From Acidobacteriota bacterium (lineage in GTDB: Bacteria > Acidobacteriota > Polarisedimenticolia > JBFMGF01), in the NCBI GenBank assembly GCA_040752675.1, contig JBFMGF010000102.1:1-55255 (forward strand): DNA of 55,255 nt, read 5' to 3'. The translations under genes were made by a program, and so were the position numbers. This document shows positions 31,654-40,836 of the stretch, one piece after another; the stretch's first letter is position 1, and every line of letters begins with the position of its first letter. The notes under the pieces were generated by a model, which was given only the letters and a program-made list of their open reading frames with translations, ran no database searches and was not told where the DNA came from.

Positions 31654-34074
31654 TTAAAGGGCCGTTTTGATAACGCTTCGGAAGGAAAGTTTTCCCCCTT
31701 CGAGGAAGACCTCAATGATATCTTTCTCCTGGAACTTCCCCTGGATAAGGGACTCGGAGATCACATCCTCGATGTGCTTCTGGATGGCGCGCCGGAGAGG
31801 TCTCGCCCCGTAAGAGCGATCCGTGCAAGTGCTTTTGACGAGCCACTGATAGACCTCTTCGACAGGTTTCACCTCGATATTCTTACTGGACAGGGTTCTG
31901 TTGAGATCCTTCACCATGAGCCTGGCCACCTGCCAGAGCTGCTCTTCTGATAAAGAGTCGAAGACGATGATCTCATCAATTCGGTTCAGGAATTCCGGGC
32001 TCAATGTTTTTCTGACCTCGTTCAAGACGATCTCCTTTCGATCCTTGTAAGCCATCGCTTCGTCGCTGGACTTGAATCCCATTGGTCCTCCCCTGGTGAT
32101 CCTTGTAGAACCGATGTTGGAGGTCATGATGATGATGCTGTTCTTGAAATCGACTACATCGCCATAGGCATCGGTGAGCTGCCCATCCTCGAAGACCTGG
32201 AGGAGGATGTTAAGGATATCGGGGTGAGCCTTCTCGATCTCATCGAGGAGGATCACACAATAGGGTTTTCTCTTGACTCTCTCGGTGAGGATCCCCCCTT
32301 CTTCGTAGCCCACGTACCCGGGAGGGGACCCTATCATTTTTGCGATGGAATGTTTTTCCATGTATTCGGACATGTCGAAACGGATCAGTGCCTTCTCATT
32401 TCCGAAGAGGAACTCCGCCACCCGGCGTGCAACTTCCGTCTTCCCCACCCCTGTGGGACCCAGGAAGACGAAGGAACCGACCGGGCGGACCGGGCTCTTC
32501 AAACCCGCACGCGATCTCCGGATGGCTCGCGAGAGAGCCGAGATGGCATCGCTCTGCCCAATGATTCTCTCATGGAGATAGTCTTCCATCTTTAATAGTT
32601 TATCGACTTCCTCTTCCATGACGGAAGAGAGAGGGATACCGGTCCACCTGGAGACGACCTCTTCCACTTCCGCCCTCGTTACTTCGAGGACGAGATTGGA
32701 TTCTTTCTCATACCTTGCCTTTAGCTCTTCATATGTCCTTCTAAGGTTGGTCTCATCGCTGTGAAACTCCACGGCCCTGTTAAAATCTTTCTCGGAGAGG
32801 GCTCCCTTCATCCCCTCTTCCGCCTTCTTCATATCTCTCTCGATGCGGCGCAACTCCATACTGGAAGGTCTTCCCATAAGTTTCACCCGGGCTCCCGCCT
32901 CATCAATGACATCGATAGCCTTGTCGGGAAGGAATCGATCCGTGATGTACCGGTTAGACTGATAGACCGCTGCCCGGATAGCCTCATCGGTGTACCTCAC
33001 CCTATGGAACCTCTCGTACCTCTCCTTGACTCCAGTGAGGATGTTGATTGTTTCCTCCTCCGTCGCCGGGGAGATCTTGATGGGCTGGAACCTCCTCACG
33101 AGCGCGCGATCCTTCTCGATGTACTTGTGATAATCACGGGGAGTAGTCGCCCCGATGCACTGCACCTCCCCTCTCGAGAGGGCCGGTTTCAGAATGCTTG
33201 CCGCATCCAGGGAGCCCTCTGCGGAGCCTGCTCCGATGAGTGTGTGAATCTCGTCCACGAAGATGATGATATCGTCGGTCCCTTGAAGTTCTGAGAGTAT
33301 CCCCTTCAGCCTCTCCTCGAACTGGCCTCTATATTTTGTCCCGGCGACGATGAGCGAAATGTCGAGAGCGAGGATCCGTTTGTGCTGGAGTGCCGGAGGG
33401 ACATCCCCTTCAAGCATTTTTTGCGCAAGCCCTTCCACGATGGCTGTTTTCCCAACCCCGGCTTCTCCGATCAAGACGGGATTGTTCTTTCTCCTCCTGG
33501 AAAGAACCTGAAGGACTCTATCCAGTTCGGTCTCTCTTCCGATCAGAGGATCGAAGATTTTCCTGGCCGCCATCTCGCTCAGGTCCCTGCTGAACTCATT
33601 TAGAAAAGGGGTCTCCTTTCTCTTCTTTTGCCCGTATCGTTTCTTGTTGATGGTGACGGCATCCTCTCTGACTGTGTAGAGCTTCATCCCCCTTTCGATG
33701 AGGATCTTTCCGCCAATGGAGTCCTCAATCCTCAAGAGCCCGAGGATCAGATGCTCTGTTCCAACAAAGTGATGCATCAGTTTCTCGGCCTCCTCTTCCG
33801 CGCAGAGAAGCACCTTCTTGGTTTCTTCGCTGAACGGGATCTCAACTGATGTCGATATCTTCTCTTTGGTGGGCCCTCTGGACTCGATCTCTGCCTGGAG
33901 GAGCTCCATGTCGATACAGGCTCTCTCAAAGATCTCCCTCGTGATTTCTTCTCCTTCTTTGAGAAGACCAAGGAGGATGTGTTCCGTTCCGATGACGCGG
34001 CTACCGCTCTGACTTGCCTCGTACCGGGCTATGAAAAGAACTCTCTTGGCTTTATCCGTAAACTTCTCGAACAT
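31654..34074 (-). CDS. clpC: ATP-dependent Clp protease ATP-binding subunit ClpC
   Basis: Hsp100 unfoldase of 806 residues that feeds proteins to ClpP. The N domain (1-145) has two Clp repeats ([16 protein letters not shown] and a second at about 80). The first AAA+ module has Walker [14 protein letters not shown] and Walker [17 protein letters not shown] middle segment of about 55 residues ([20 protein letters not shown] to KARYEKES) matches ClpC-type linkers with a UVR-like motif. The second AAA+ module has [13 protein letters not shown] and [14 protein letters not shown]. ClpB is ruled out by the short middle domain. It lies between lolD and bamA on the same strand, within the envelope cluster. 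Confidence 0.94.
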   Translation of the reverse strand: MFEKFTDKAKRVLFIARYEASQSGSRVIGTEHILLGLLKEGEEITREIFERACIDMELLQAEIESRGPTKEKISTSVEIPFSEETKKVLLCAEEEAEKLMHHFVGTEHLILGLLRIEDSIGGKILIERGMKLYTVREDAVTINKKRYGQKKRKETPFLNEFSRDLSEMAARKIFDPLIGRETELDRVLQVLSRRRKNNPVLIGEAGVGKTAIVEGLAQKMLEGDVPPALQHKRILALDISLIVAGTKYRGQFEERLKGILSELQGTDDIIIFVDEIHTLIGAGSAEGSLDAASILKPALSRGEVQCIGATTPRDYHKYIEKDRALVRRFQPIKISPATEEETINILTGVKERYERFHRVRYTDEAIRAAVYQSNRYITDRFLPDKAIDVIDEAGARVKLMGRPSSMELRRIERDMKKAEEGMKGALSEKDFNRAVEFHSDETNLRRTYEELKARYEKESNLVLEVTRAEVEEVVSRWTGIPLSSVMEEEVDKLLKMEDYLHERIIGQSDAISALSRAIRRSRAGLKSPVRPVGSFVFLGPTGVGKTEVARRVAEFLFGNEKALIRFDMSEYMEKHSIAKMIGSPPGYVGYEEGGILTERVKRKPYCVILLDEIEKAHPDILNILLQVFEDGQLTDAYGDVVDFKNSIIIMTSNIGSTRITRGGPMGFKSSDEAMAYKDRKEIVLNEVRKTLSPEFLNRIDEIIVFDSLSEEQLWQVARLMVKDLNRTLSSKNIEVKPVEEVYQWLVKSTCTDRSYGARPLRRAIQKHIEDVISESLIQGKFQEKDIIEVFLEGGKLSFRSVIKTAL

Positions 34075-34114
34075 CCTGAATTGTTCCCTTATTTAAGATT
34101 TACGCCTAAGGCGG

Positions 34115-34825
34115 CTAAATTTCAAAGTATTTTTTTATTTCCGCGTCGCTTAATTCTTTCAAGGTTCCATCGACAATGCGAAATATTCTATCACACCTCC
34201 TTGCAAGGTTCTCGTTGTGCGTTGCCACTACGACGGTGAAACTATGGCTCTTCTGCACTTTCTGGATCTGTTCGAATACGAGCTGTCCCGTTCTCGGATC
34301 CAGATTGCCTGTCGGCTCGTCCGCGAGGATCAGAGAGGGTCTCATGGCGATGGCTCTTGCGATCGCCACCCTCTGTTGCTCTCCTCCGGAGAGCTGATGC
34401 GGCCTATGGTCGAGGCGGTCCCCCATGCCGAGTTCCGAGAGAACCTCAGCGGCTGGTTCCTCAGCCTTTCCCCTTGGAGTGCCACCGATCAGAAAAGGCA
34501 TCATTACGTTCTCCAGGGCTGTGAATTCCGGCAGGAGGTGGTGGAATTGAAAGACGAAGCCGACTTCCCGGTTCCGGATCTGCGCCAGCTCATTTCCATT
34601 TCTGGCGAAGAGATCGATCCCCCTCAGATAGACCTTCCCGGAATCTGGCCGATCGATAGCACCGAGCATATGCAGGAGTGTGCTCTTTCCCACCCCTGAC
34701 TCACCCACGACGGCGACCATCTTCCCTTCCTCCAGTTGAAGGTCGACCCCTTTTAGCACTTCGATCGTCCTCTCGCCAGTGAGATATGACTTGACCAGAG
34801 CCTCGCATCTCAGAACCTCATTCAT
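34115..34825 (-). CDS. lolD: Lipoprotein-releasing ABC transporter ATPase LolD
   Basis: ATPase of the LolCDE-type complex that lifts mature lipoproteins out of the inner membrane for transfer to LolA. Walker [13 protein letters not shown]-loop [18 protein letters not shown] (the HHLLPEFTA segment is typical of LolD), ABC signature [15 protein letters not shown], Walker [13 protein letters not shown] and the switch histidine in THN. The ATG at 34825 overlaps the end of lolC by eight bases (ATGAATGA), giving 236 residues; the longer upstream frame would lie inside lolC. LolA and LolB are not in the window. Confidence 0.95.
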   Translation of the reverse strand: MNEVLRCEALVKSYLTGERTIEVLKGVDLQLEEGKMVAVVGESGVGKSTLLHMLGAIDRPDSGKVYLRGIDLFARNGNELAQIRNREVGFVFQFHHLLPEFTALENVMMPFLIGGTPRGKAEEPAAEVLSELGMGDRLDHRPHQLSGGEQQRVAIARAIAMRPSLILADEPTGNLDPRTGQLVFEQIQKVQKSHSFTVVVATHNENLARRCDRIFRIVDGTLKELSDAEIKKYFEI

Positions 34826-36065
34826 ATCTGATCGCCTCCACCGGATCCAGACGGGATGCCTTCCACGAAGGGTAGAGCGTCGCCAGGAAGGAAACAACGA
34901 CCGCAAGGAAAGCCACAGCCGTGAAGTCGAGGATTCTCACTTCGAAGGGTACGTACGGGATGAAGTAGATCTCAGGGTTCAGTTTGAAGAGCCGGTATTT
35001 ATCGAAAATCCATGAGAGGATGAATCCGGAGATGCATCCCGTCACCGTCCCGATGATACCGATGATGAGGCCCTGAAGCATGAATATTACCATGATGCTC
35101 CGGGATGTGGCTCCCATCGAAACGAGTGTCCCGATATCCTTGACCTTCTCCATGACCATGAGGATCAACGTTGAGATGATGTTAAGGGCGGCCACGAGGA
35201 CGATGAGGCCAAGAGAAATGAACATGTAGAGTTTCTCGAGCCTCAGCGCTGAAAAGAAATTTCTGTTCTGGTTGATGAGGTCATCGACCAGATAGCCGCT
35301 TCCGATCCGCTCCGAGATCTTCCCCTTGACATCATCGAGAATGTCGAGACTTTCCACTCTCACTTCGATCCAGCTCGCTCCGTTCAGGGCGAAGAAGCGT
35401 TTCGCCTCATTGATGTTTATGTAAGAACGAGCGCTGTTGTATTCAAAGAAGCCAGCGTCGAAGATCCCAACCACCTTGAAGGGTTTGGTTCTTGGTGCAA
35501 TACCCCAGGGGGACAGTCTAGGTCTCAGGATGGACACCTCGACTATATCCCCGCAAACAACCCCAATGGAAGCGGCAAGGTCAGCGCCCAGGACGATCCC
35601 TTCCTTCCTTTTCTCCCTTTCCTTACCAAGATGGCTCAGAGAGCCAGCAATCATGTTCTTCTCGATGTCTGTGACATCCTTTTCAAGGGAAGGATCGATG
35701 CCGTTTATCAACGTATAGGATGGCGTGATGGCAATGGCGCTTGTGATCATTCCCGGAGAATAGACCACCGGCGATGCCGCCACCACGCCGGGGATCTCTT
35801 TGATGGACCCGATGAGTTTCCCATAATCTTCCATCTCGCTTTTTCCAGAATTCTTGAAGATTGTAATGTGGGAATTGGCCCCCAGGATCCTCTTTTGAAT
35901 GTCTTCGTGGAAACCGGTCATCAAGGCCAGAGCGATGATGAGCGCCATTACACCGACGGCAACACCAATAATGGAGATGAAGGTAATGACGGAGATGAAA
36001 GTCTGCTTTCTCTTTGCCTTGAGGTATCTCAAGGCAATGAAGAGTTCATATTTTAGAGATGTCAA
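34818..36065 (-). CDS. lolC: Lipoprotein-releasing system permease LolC/LolE
   Basis: Inner-membrane permease of the MacB/FtsX fold, with a first helix at about 20-45 (TFISVITFISIIGVAVGVMAL), a large periplasmic domain (50-270) and three helices at the C-terminus. ELFIALRYLKAKRKQTFISVITFISIIGVA is typical for LolC/E. I place the start at the TTG at 36065: GGGAGGGATGAT lies just upstream, and the product begins at the conserved YELFIALRY region, 415 residues as expected. The ORF before it adds about 45 non-homologous residues. Only one permease gene is present, so the complex may be a homodimer (LolF type) rather than LolC plus LolE. Its TTG follows the upstream gene's stop by one base. Confidence 0.93.
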   Translation of the reverse strand: MTSLKYELFIALRYLKAKRKQTFISVITFISIIGVAVGVMALIIALALMTGFHEDIQKRILGANSHITIFKNSGKSEMEDYGKLIGSIKEIPGVVAASPVVYSPGMITSAIAITPSYTLINGIDPSLEKDVTDIEKNMIAGSLSHLGKEREKRKEGIVLGADLAASIGVVCGDIVEVSILRPRLSPWGIAPRTKPFKVVGIFDAGFFEYNSARSYININEAKRFFALNGASWIEVRVESLDILDDVKGKISERIGSGYLVDDLINQNRNFFSALRLEKLYMFISLGLIVLVAALNIISTLILMVMEKVKDIGTLVSMGATSRSIMVIFMLQGLIIGIIGTVTGCISGFILSWIFDKYRLFKLNPEIYFIPYVPFEVRILDFTAVAFLAVVVSFLATLYPSWKASRLDPVEAIRYE

Positions 36066-36066
36066 A

Positions 36067-36822
36067 TCATCCCTCCCGTCGAGTTGCCACCCATGACCCT
36101 GACGAAGCTTTCCCCCCTGAGACATCGTAATCCATCCATGTCCCGCGGACGCTCTTCCCATCTTGGGAGAGGAAACCCTCGTATTCACCGGAGCGGCCAA
36201 GCTTGGAATCTATCTTCTGCAGAAAGATCTTACGATCAACAAAGGTCCCCTGAAGGCTTCCCTTCCACCCTCCCTCGAGCTGATACTGCCCGGTGACAAT
36301 GGTCCCGGATTGCTTCAGCCAGAAGATTCCCTTATCGCCACCCGGAAGCAAGCTGATGTCCCATTTCCCCGTAAGAGATTCTTCTTCCCGTGGAAGCATT
36401 TCTTTGAGTTCGGCTATTTTCTGATTGAGGAGGGCTAAGCGGGCGAGCCGTTCCCGGATCTTCTCTCTGGATCGTTCCCCTTCCTCAATCAGGTAAGCCC
36501 TCTGCTTCTCCGCGTCATCTATCTCCATCTCCTTCATCTCGATAGGCGTGAGCGCCGTGGCGCTCTCTTTCTTGAGGAGAGCGTCCATCTCGTTGTAAAG
36601 ATCCCTGAGCTTCTCCAAGATGACGCCCAGTTCCACGGATATCCTATGATAGTCGCTCAGGTCCTTCTTGAGGAGGTTCGTCTCCACATCATAGCTGGCC
36701 TGGAGGGCATAGATGGCACCCTCAGCCTTCTCCGCAAAATTAGCTTGCTGGGAGAATGCCGGCGTGCTCAAGATCAACAGCGTGATGTTTAAGAAACATG
36801 ATCCCAAAAAGTATCTTTGCAT
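36067..36822 (-). CDS. Exported coiled-coil protein with beta-barrel-like C-terminal domain
   Basis: An unrecognised 251-residue secreted protein. From the ATG at 36822 a signal peptide runs to about residue 25 (CFLNITLLILSTPAFSQ). A charged helical region (about 30-160) of likely coiled coil follows (DVETNLLKKDLSDYHRISVE and MKEMEIDDAEKQRAYLIEEG). The last 85 residues form alternating beta strands with repeated G-x-W/G-S patterns (GKWDISLLPGGDKGIFWLKQ, GQYQLEGGWKGSLQG, GKSVRGTWMD), like lipocalin/avidin-type or extracellular beta modules seen in related genomes. The stop is one base from the lolC start, so it is cotranscribed and coupled with the lipoprotein exporter. It has no lipobox cysteine; a periplasmic partner of that system is a guess. 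Confidence 0.7.
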   Translation of the reverse strand: MQRYFLGSCFLNITLLILSTPAFSQQANFAEKAEGAIYALQASYDVETNLLKKDLSDYHRISVELGVILEKLRDLYNEMDALLKKESATALTPIEMKEMEIDDAEKQRAYLIEEGERSREKIRERLARLALLNQKIAELKEMLPREEESLTGKWDISLLPGGDKGIFWLKQSGTIVTGQYQLEGGWKGSLQGTFVDRKIFLQKIDSKLGRSGEYEGFLSQDGKSVRGTWMDYDVSGGKASSGSWVATRREG

Positions 36823-36916
36823 AATATGACCTCGCTTAATCGATATCATTTTCCTCGTATCTTCATGGCCGTGGCATGATCCGAAGATTCTAATAAGAAA
36901 TCGGTCTCACCGTGCT

Positions 36917-37948
36917 TCAGTTAACGCTGGAGGCGGATATGAAAGCCTCTGCTATCCTGACTGCATTAAGCGCGGCGTCCGACCGCAGATGGTCGGATAC
37001 GATCCATAGCCAGAAGCCTCCCGAGGAGAGGCCGTCCTCACAGGATTCGGAGACGTACATTTGCCTCTCTCCCGTCGCTTCCACCGGAGTTACGCCTCGC
37101 CCTTTTGTAGAGATTTTCATACATTTTATCTTATTCAGGACATCGTTTACCTGAGAGGATTGAGGCCTGCTCTTCAGCATGAGATGAATGGAGAAGGAGT
37201 GGCTGAAGAAGACCGGGGCGACGATGATCCTCGTCGCCAGTCTCCTGTCACGCCAGCCCAGGATCTCGGAAACCTCCTGGGAAATAGCGGTATCAATCGC
37301 TGCTTCCCTTTGCCTGGTCGAAAGCATGCTGCCCGGGATTAGATTGAAGGCAAGCTGCCTCCCAAAAACATTCTTCGGGATTTTGCTGAAACTCAGGATC
37401 TTTATCGTTTGCTGGTGAAGCTCCTCAATCCCCTCTTCACCGAAATCGGAAACAGGCTGGAATACATTTACGGAGATCCTTTCCATGCCAAAGGCGAGAT
37501 CGAGAGGATGGAGGAGATTACTCAGGATGATGCTGATCGGCTGAGGAGAAGAAACGATCCCCTTACCTTTCCTCATGCTCTCAAGATTGATATCACAGTT
37601 TATGACTGGTGCCTGTTCCCTTCCGGCGTGTGTCAGAGAGAAATCGATGAGGAGGGATCCCTCCTTCCTCGGGAAGGAAGCATACTGTTTTCCTTCCTGT
37701 CCACCGCAGCACAGGAAGATGATATCCGAATATAGGAATGAGTCTTCCTCGATTTTTGTAATCAAGCTCGCCTCCCCGTTGTATTCCGTGATGGCTCCCT
37801 CATATGTCTCAGAATCGAGGAGCTTCAATCTGGCGATGGGAAACTCCCTTTCTTCAAGGAAGAGCTTGACATCCTTTCCAAGAAGTCTTCCGGCTCCCAC
37901 AAGGGAAACATTAAACTTCTTTTTCTGCGTAGTCTCCATTTTTCTCAC
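36917..37948 (-). CDS. Aspartate-semialdehyde dehydrogenase-like protein lacking the catalytic cysteine
   Basis: A 343-residue protein of the aspartate-semialdehyde dehydrogenase (Asd) fold, closest to the Usg-type degenerate branch. N-terminal Rossmann VSLVGAGRLLGKDV (14-27) and the FNLIPG strand of the Asd dimer domain are present, and the catalytic histidine region VFFSHSFSIHL is kept. The active-site segment SNPNCST reads SSPQPIS (133-139), so the cysteine is P137 and the asparagine is Q136. It should not form the thioester intermediate. E. coli Usg is a similar inactive relative of unknown role. The frame starts with a GTG overlapping pssA by 38 bases; ATG at 37939 overlaps by 29. Downstream of pssA and psd, so a structural or regulatory role near phospholipid synthesis is conceivable. 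Confidence 0.82.
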   Translation of the reverse strand: MRKMETTQKKKFNVSLVGAGRLLGKDVKLFLEEREFPIARLKLLDSETYEGAITEYNGEASLITKIEEDSFLYSDIIFLCCGGQEGKQYASFPRKEGSLLIDFSLTHAGREQAPVINCDINLESMRKGKGIVSSPQPISIILSNLLHPLDLAFGMERISVNVFQPVSDFGEEGIEELHQQTIKILSFSKIPKNVFGRQLAFNLIPGSMLSTRQREAAIDTAISQEVSEILGWRDRRLATRIIVAPVFFSHSFSIHLMLKSRPQSSQVNDVLNKIKCMKISTKGRGVTPVEATGERQMYVSESCEDGLSSGGFWLWIVSDHLRSDAALNAVRIAEAFISASSVN

Positions 37949-38741
37949 GAGCCGAGCTGGCTATATTCCTTTCTATCAGAACGGAGCATGCCTTCCTCAG
38001 ATAGGCGAAGGCTACGGGTATGACTCCTGAGGCGAGATATGCCACAGAGAAGGCGAAGATTGCATACTTCGGTTCCACGGCAATGGCCACAAATATGAAA
38101 GCGATGAAAAAGATATAGATGTAAGATTTCCTGCTTCTAAGATCGATGTCCTTGAAGCTGCGATATTTGATCCGGCTTATCATGAGGACGGTGATAAGCA
38201 TGATATATGCGCTCAGAAAGAGGGCCGGCGTCCTGCTCTTTACCGGATCCGCGAAGAGGTAAACACAGGAAGCCGTGAGGTAGGCAGCTGCTGGAACCGG
38301 TATCCCGATGAAATATCTCCTGTGCTCGGCAAATCTCTGAATGTTGAACCTGGCGAGTCTCATGGCGGAGCCGATAACGTAGAGGAAAGCTACCAACCAT
38401 CCGATCCTTCCTAGAGGAGCTAATCCCCATAGGTAGATGAGAAAGGCAGGCGCCAGGCCACATGATACGAGATCTGCCAGGGAATCAAACTCCACTCCGA
38501 ACTCACTGGTGCTCCGCATCATCCGGGCCACACGCCCGTCAAGGAAATCGAGGACACCTGCCAGGAAGACCATGATGGCTGAAATTTCAAATTCCCCATT
38601 CATGGAGAGGATGATGGAATAGAACCCGAGGAAGAGGTTTGTGATTGTGAACAGGCTCGGCAAGAGATAGATGCCTCTTCTAAGCTTTTCCCTCCTTTTG
38701 GATCTTGGAGTCTTGCCTTCCTGGAACAACCGTTCCTGCAT
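37911..38741 (-). CDS. pssA: CDP-diacylglycerol-serine O-phosphatidyltransferase
   Basis: Integral membrane enzyme making phosphatidylserine, the precursor of phosphatidylethanolamine. The CDP-alcohol phosphotransferase motif DGRVARMMRSTSEFGVEFDSLAD gives the D-G-x2-A-R-x8-G-x3-D-x3-D pattern in helices 2-3. LPSLFTITNLFLGFYSI precedes it, and GSAMRLARFN follows, typical of Pss type II. The N-terminus is basic and the C-terminus extends about 40 residues after the last helix. It follows psd by three bases, so PE synthesis is encoded as a pair. The C-terminal end overlaps the Asd-like gene. Confidence 0.94.
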   Translation of the reverse strand: MQERLFQEGKTPRSKRREKLRRGIYLLPSLFTITNLFLGFYSIILSMNGEFEISAIMVFLAGVLDFLDGRVARMMRSTSEFGVEFDSLADLVSCGLAPAFLIYLWGLAPLGRIGWLVAFLYVIGSAMRLARFNIQRFAEHRRYFIGIPVPAAAYLTASCVYLFADPVKSRTPALFLSAYIMLITVLMISRIKYRSFKDIDLRSRKSYIYIFFIAFIFVAIAVEPKYAIFAFSVAYLASGVIPVAFAYLRKACSVLIERNIASSAREKNGDYAEKEV

Positions 38742-38744
38742 CCG

Positions 38745-39362
38745 CTACGATCTCTCCTTTCTTTCCACCGTCGCAATGCTGCAAAGACCCGCCTTCACTC
38801 TGTCGCCTCTGCTTACATTCATTTTAGCATCGATTGGCAATTGCAGGTCGACCCTCGAACCGAACTTGATCATGCCGATCCTATCCCCTGCTCTAAGCCT
38901 ATCTCCCTTTCGGACATTGCATACGATTCTCCTCGCCACGACTCCCGCGACCTGCGTGAGCGAGAGAGTTCCTGCCCGGCTTTTCAGAATGACCGTGTTC
39001 CGCTCGTTCTCAAGTGGAGCTTTTTCATGAAAAGCGACTTTGAACCCTCCACGCTGGTAGATGACGTCTTCGACTTCTCCGGCAGCAGGAGCGCGGTTGA
39101 TATGGACGTCGAAGAGAGACATAAAGATTGAGATTTTGCCGTCTTCTATGCTTATGATGGTCCCATCTGCGGGCGAGAGGATGTTCCCTTCTTCCATCTT
39201 CTTCGATTCCCGATCAGGATCCCTGAAAAAGAAAAGCTCAAAGAGAAAGAAGAAGAAGATCACAATACCGAGCCAGTTGAACCATGTCGCCAGTAATAGA
39301 GAGGACAGAGTCACTGTTCCCGCAGAGACCCAGAACCCTTCTTTTGCTACCGAGAAAGCCAT
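38745..39362 (-). CDS. psd: Phosphatidylserine decarboxylase (short form)
   Basis: Pyruvoyl enzyme that decarboxylates phosphatidylserine to phosphatidylethanolamine at the inner membrane. Two N-terminal hydrophobic segments (12-45) anchor it. ILSPADGTI (61-69), the histidine in FDVHINRAPAAG (H87) and KFGSRVDLQLP hold the catalytic residues; self-cleavage is expected between G168 and S169 to leave the pyruvoyl group on the alpha chain. Length 205 matches the short archaeal/alpha-proteobacterial subfamily. Translationally adjacent to pssA. Confidence 0.94.
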   Translation of the reverse strand: MAFSVAKEGFWVSAGTVTLSSLLLATWFNWLGIVIFFFFLFELFFFRDPDRESKKMEEGNILSPADGTIISIEDGKISIFMSLFDVHINRAPAAGEVEDVIYQRGGFKVAFHEKAPLENERNTVILKSRAGTLSLTQVAGVVARRIVCNVRKGDRLRAGDRIGMIKFGSRVDLQLPIDAKMNVSRGDRVKAGLCSIATVERKERS

Positions 39363-39398
39363 CTCTATAATGCCATCCGTGCTTGTCTTATCGGTCGT

Positions 39399-39629
39399 CT
39401 ATGCCGGTTCCTTTCTGTATCTATCCCTGATGCTTTCCATCTTATCTTTAAGCATCAGTTTCTGCTTTTTTATGTTCTTCTCCTCGATCTTCTCGTCCTC
39501 GTTCAGGAAGCATTTCTCCTGAAGCTCCTTGAGCCTCTCTTCGAAGGATCGGTGTTTCTCGCATAACCTTTTGTATTCTGCATCTTCATGCATCAGCCGG
39601 AGATGAAGTTTTTCATCTCTTTCACTCAT
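39399..39629 (-). CDS. Small DUF465/YdcH family protein
   Basis: A 76-residue, highly charged, all-helical protein. LHLRLMHEDAEYKRLCEKHRSFEERLKEL and LKKQKLMLKDKM-like spacing match the DUF465 (YdcH) family, thought to form a helical hairpin; no function is settled. The frame opens with a GTG that is part of the Shine-Dalgarno AGGAGGTGACC, so the ATG at 39629 is the start. Near-optimal ribosome binding suggests high expression. Located between rimI and psd. Confidence 0.85.
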   Translation of the reverse strand: MSERDEKLHLRLMHEDAEYKRLCEKHRSFEERLKELQEKCFLNEDEKIEEKNIKKQKLMLKDKMESIRDRYRKEPA

Positions 39630-39674
39630 GGTCACCTCCTGTTCTTCCAGACTATCGCAAAGCTCCTTATCTGT

Positions 39675-40193
39675 TTAAACAGATTGAACATTTCCGGCCC
39701 ATCCGGAGAGATCAAGCGTCATCAGCAGGGCGTCCTCCCCGCTATCTGTATAGTAACCCTTCCTTCTGCCAGTTACTCTGAAGCCAAACTTTTGATACAT
39801 TTCGATGGCAATTGCATTCGAAGGTCTTACTTCCAGAGTCACCATATCGCATCCCCTGTTGAACCCGAAGTTGAGGATGTAATCCATCATTAATCTTCCG
39901 AGGCCCATTCCTCGATGCTCCCTCCTGACGGCAATGTTGTTGATCTTCAGCTCCCCGAAGAGAATCCATGTGCAGGAAAAGCCAATGATTCTTTCTTCTC
40001 CGATCCTCCTGATGACAAAGTTGTGGGCACACTTATTCTGTTTCAATTCAAAGAGAAAATTCGCCTTCGACCATGGCGTGGGGAAAGTTGCCCTCTCAAT
40101 CTCAAGGACCTCATCCACGTCTGAAACTTTCATGACATCGATATAAAAATCTCTAGCGATCTTTGATTCTGTTTTCTCTCTGGAGTTCTGCAT
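39675..40193 (-). CDS. rimI: Ribosomal protein S18-alanine N-acetyltransferase
   Basis: GNAT-fold acetyltransferase that acetylates the N-terminus of S18; related enzymes act on other proteins. The acetyl-CoA loop is VRREHRGMGLGRLMMDYI (about 93-110), and VRPSNAIAIEMYQKFGFRVTGRRKGYY is diagnostic of RimI. It overlaps the end of tsaB by 41 bases when started at the ATG at 40193 (AGAAG upstream); an ATG at 40133 is possible but would drop the first strand. The tsaB-rimI pairing is common. Confidence 0.93.
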   Translation of the reverse strand: MQNSREKTESKIARDFYIDVMKVSDVDEVLEIERATFPTPWSKANFLFELKQNKCAHNFVIRRIGEERIIGFSCTWILFGELKINNIAVRREHRGMGLGRLMMDYILNFGFNRGCDMVTLEVRPSNAIAIEMYQKFGFRVTGRRKGYYTDSGEDALLMTLDLSGWAGNVQSV

Positions 40194-40836
40194 TGGATCT
40201 TCTAATGTAGTTAGGTGTTAACTTCACTGTCCTTCCTTCCTTCAAGATCTCCAAGCCCATTATTGCAACAGAAGAGGCGATGAAATGGTGAAACGGCAAG
40301 AACCTGAAGCGACTGAGACCGATCTCTTCGATCTCTTTTCTGAATTTATCGGCTCCTGTACCAAACAGGAATAGCTCCGGTACGGAAATCTTTTTCAGAA
40401 AGCGTACCGGGTCATCTACCATCTCCGGACAGACCTCCACCAAACGGTTACCCTCCCGGCGATAACAACATCCATAGATTTCCCCCCTGCCAGCATCAAG
40501 GAGCGGAGATAGAAATCCGTTACAATGGATCGATCTTGCCATAGCATGGAGCGTGGAAACTCCCACCACAGGTTTTTTCGTGGCGAGGGATAGTCCCTTG
40601 GCTGTGCCCATCCCGATCCTGAGACCTGTGAACGAACCCGGGCCTGCAGAAACGGCTATACCATCTAGTTCTTCAGGAGCGATTCGAAGGTTCTTCAGCA
40701 GAAAATCGATGCAGCTCATCAGACGGTCCGCATGGGTCACCGTCGCCTGTATCCCGATCTCTCCCAGCAGCAATATGTCATCTGCAACTGCGATGCTTCC
40801 GGCCCAGGTTGCCGTATCAATTCCAAGTACTTTCAT
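40153..40836 (-). CDS. tsaB: tRNA threonylcarbamoyladenosine biosynthesis protein TsaB
   Basis: Sugar-kinase-fold scaffold protein that binds TsaD for t6A37 tRNA modification. MKVLGIDTATWAGSIAV at the start and VSAGPGSFTGLRIGMGTAKGLSLA (about 65-88) are the TsaB hallmarks. The ATG at 40836 overlaps the stop of the upstream diguanylate cyclase gene by four bases (ATGA), giving 227 residues, the normal length. The longer frame upstream belongs to that gene's end. TsaD, TsaE and TsaC are not in the window. Confidence 0.94.
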   Translation of the reverse strand: MKVLGIDTATWAGSIAVADDILLLGEIGIQATVTHADRLMSCIDFLLKNLRIAPEELDGIAVSAGPGSFTGLRIGMGTAKGLSLATKKPVVGVSTLHAMARSIHCNGFLSPLLDAGRGEIYGCCYRREGNRLVEVCPEMVDDPVRFLKKISVPELFLFGTGADKFRKEIEEIGLSRFRFLPFHHFIASSVAIMGLEILKEGRTVKLTPNYIRRSNAELQRENRIKDR

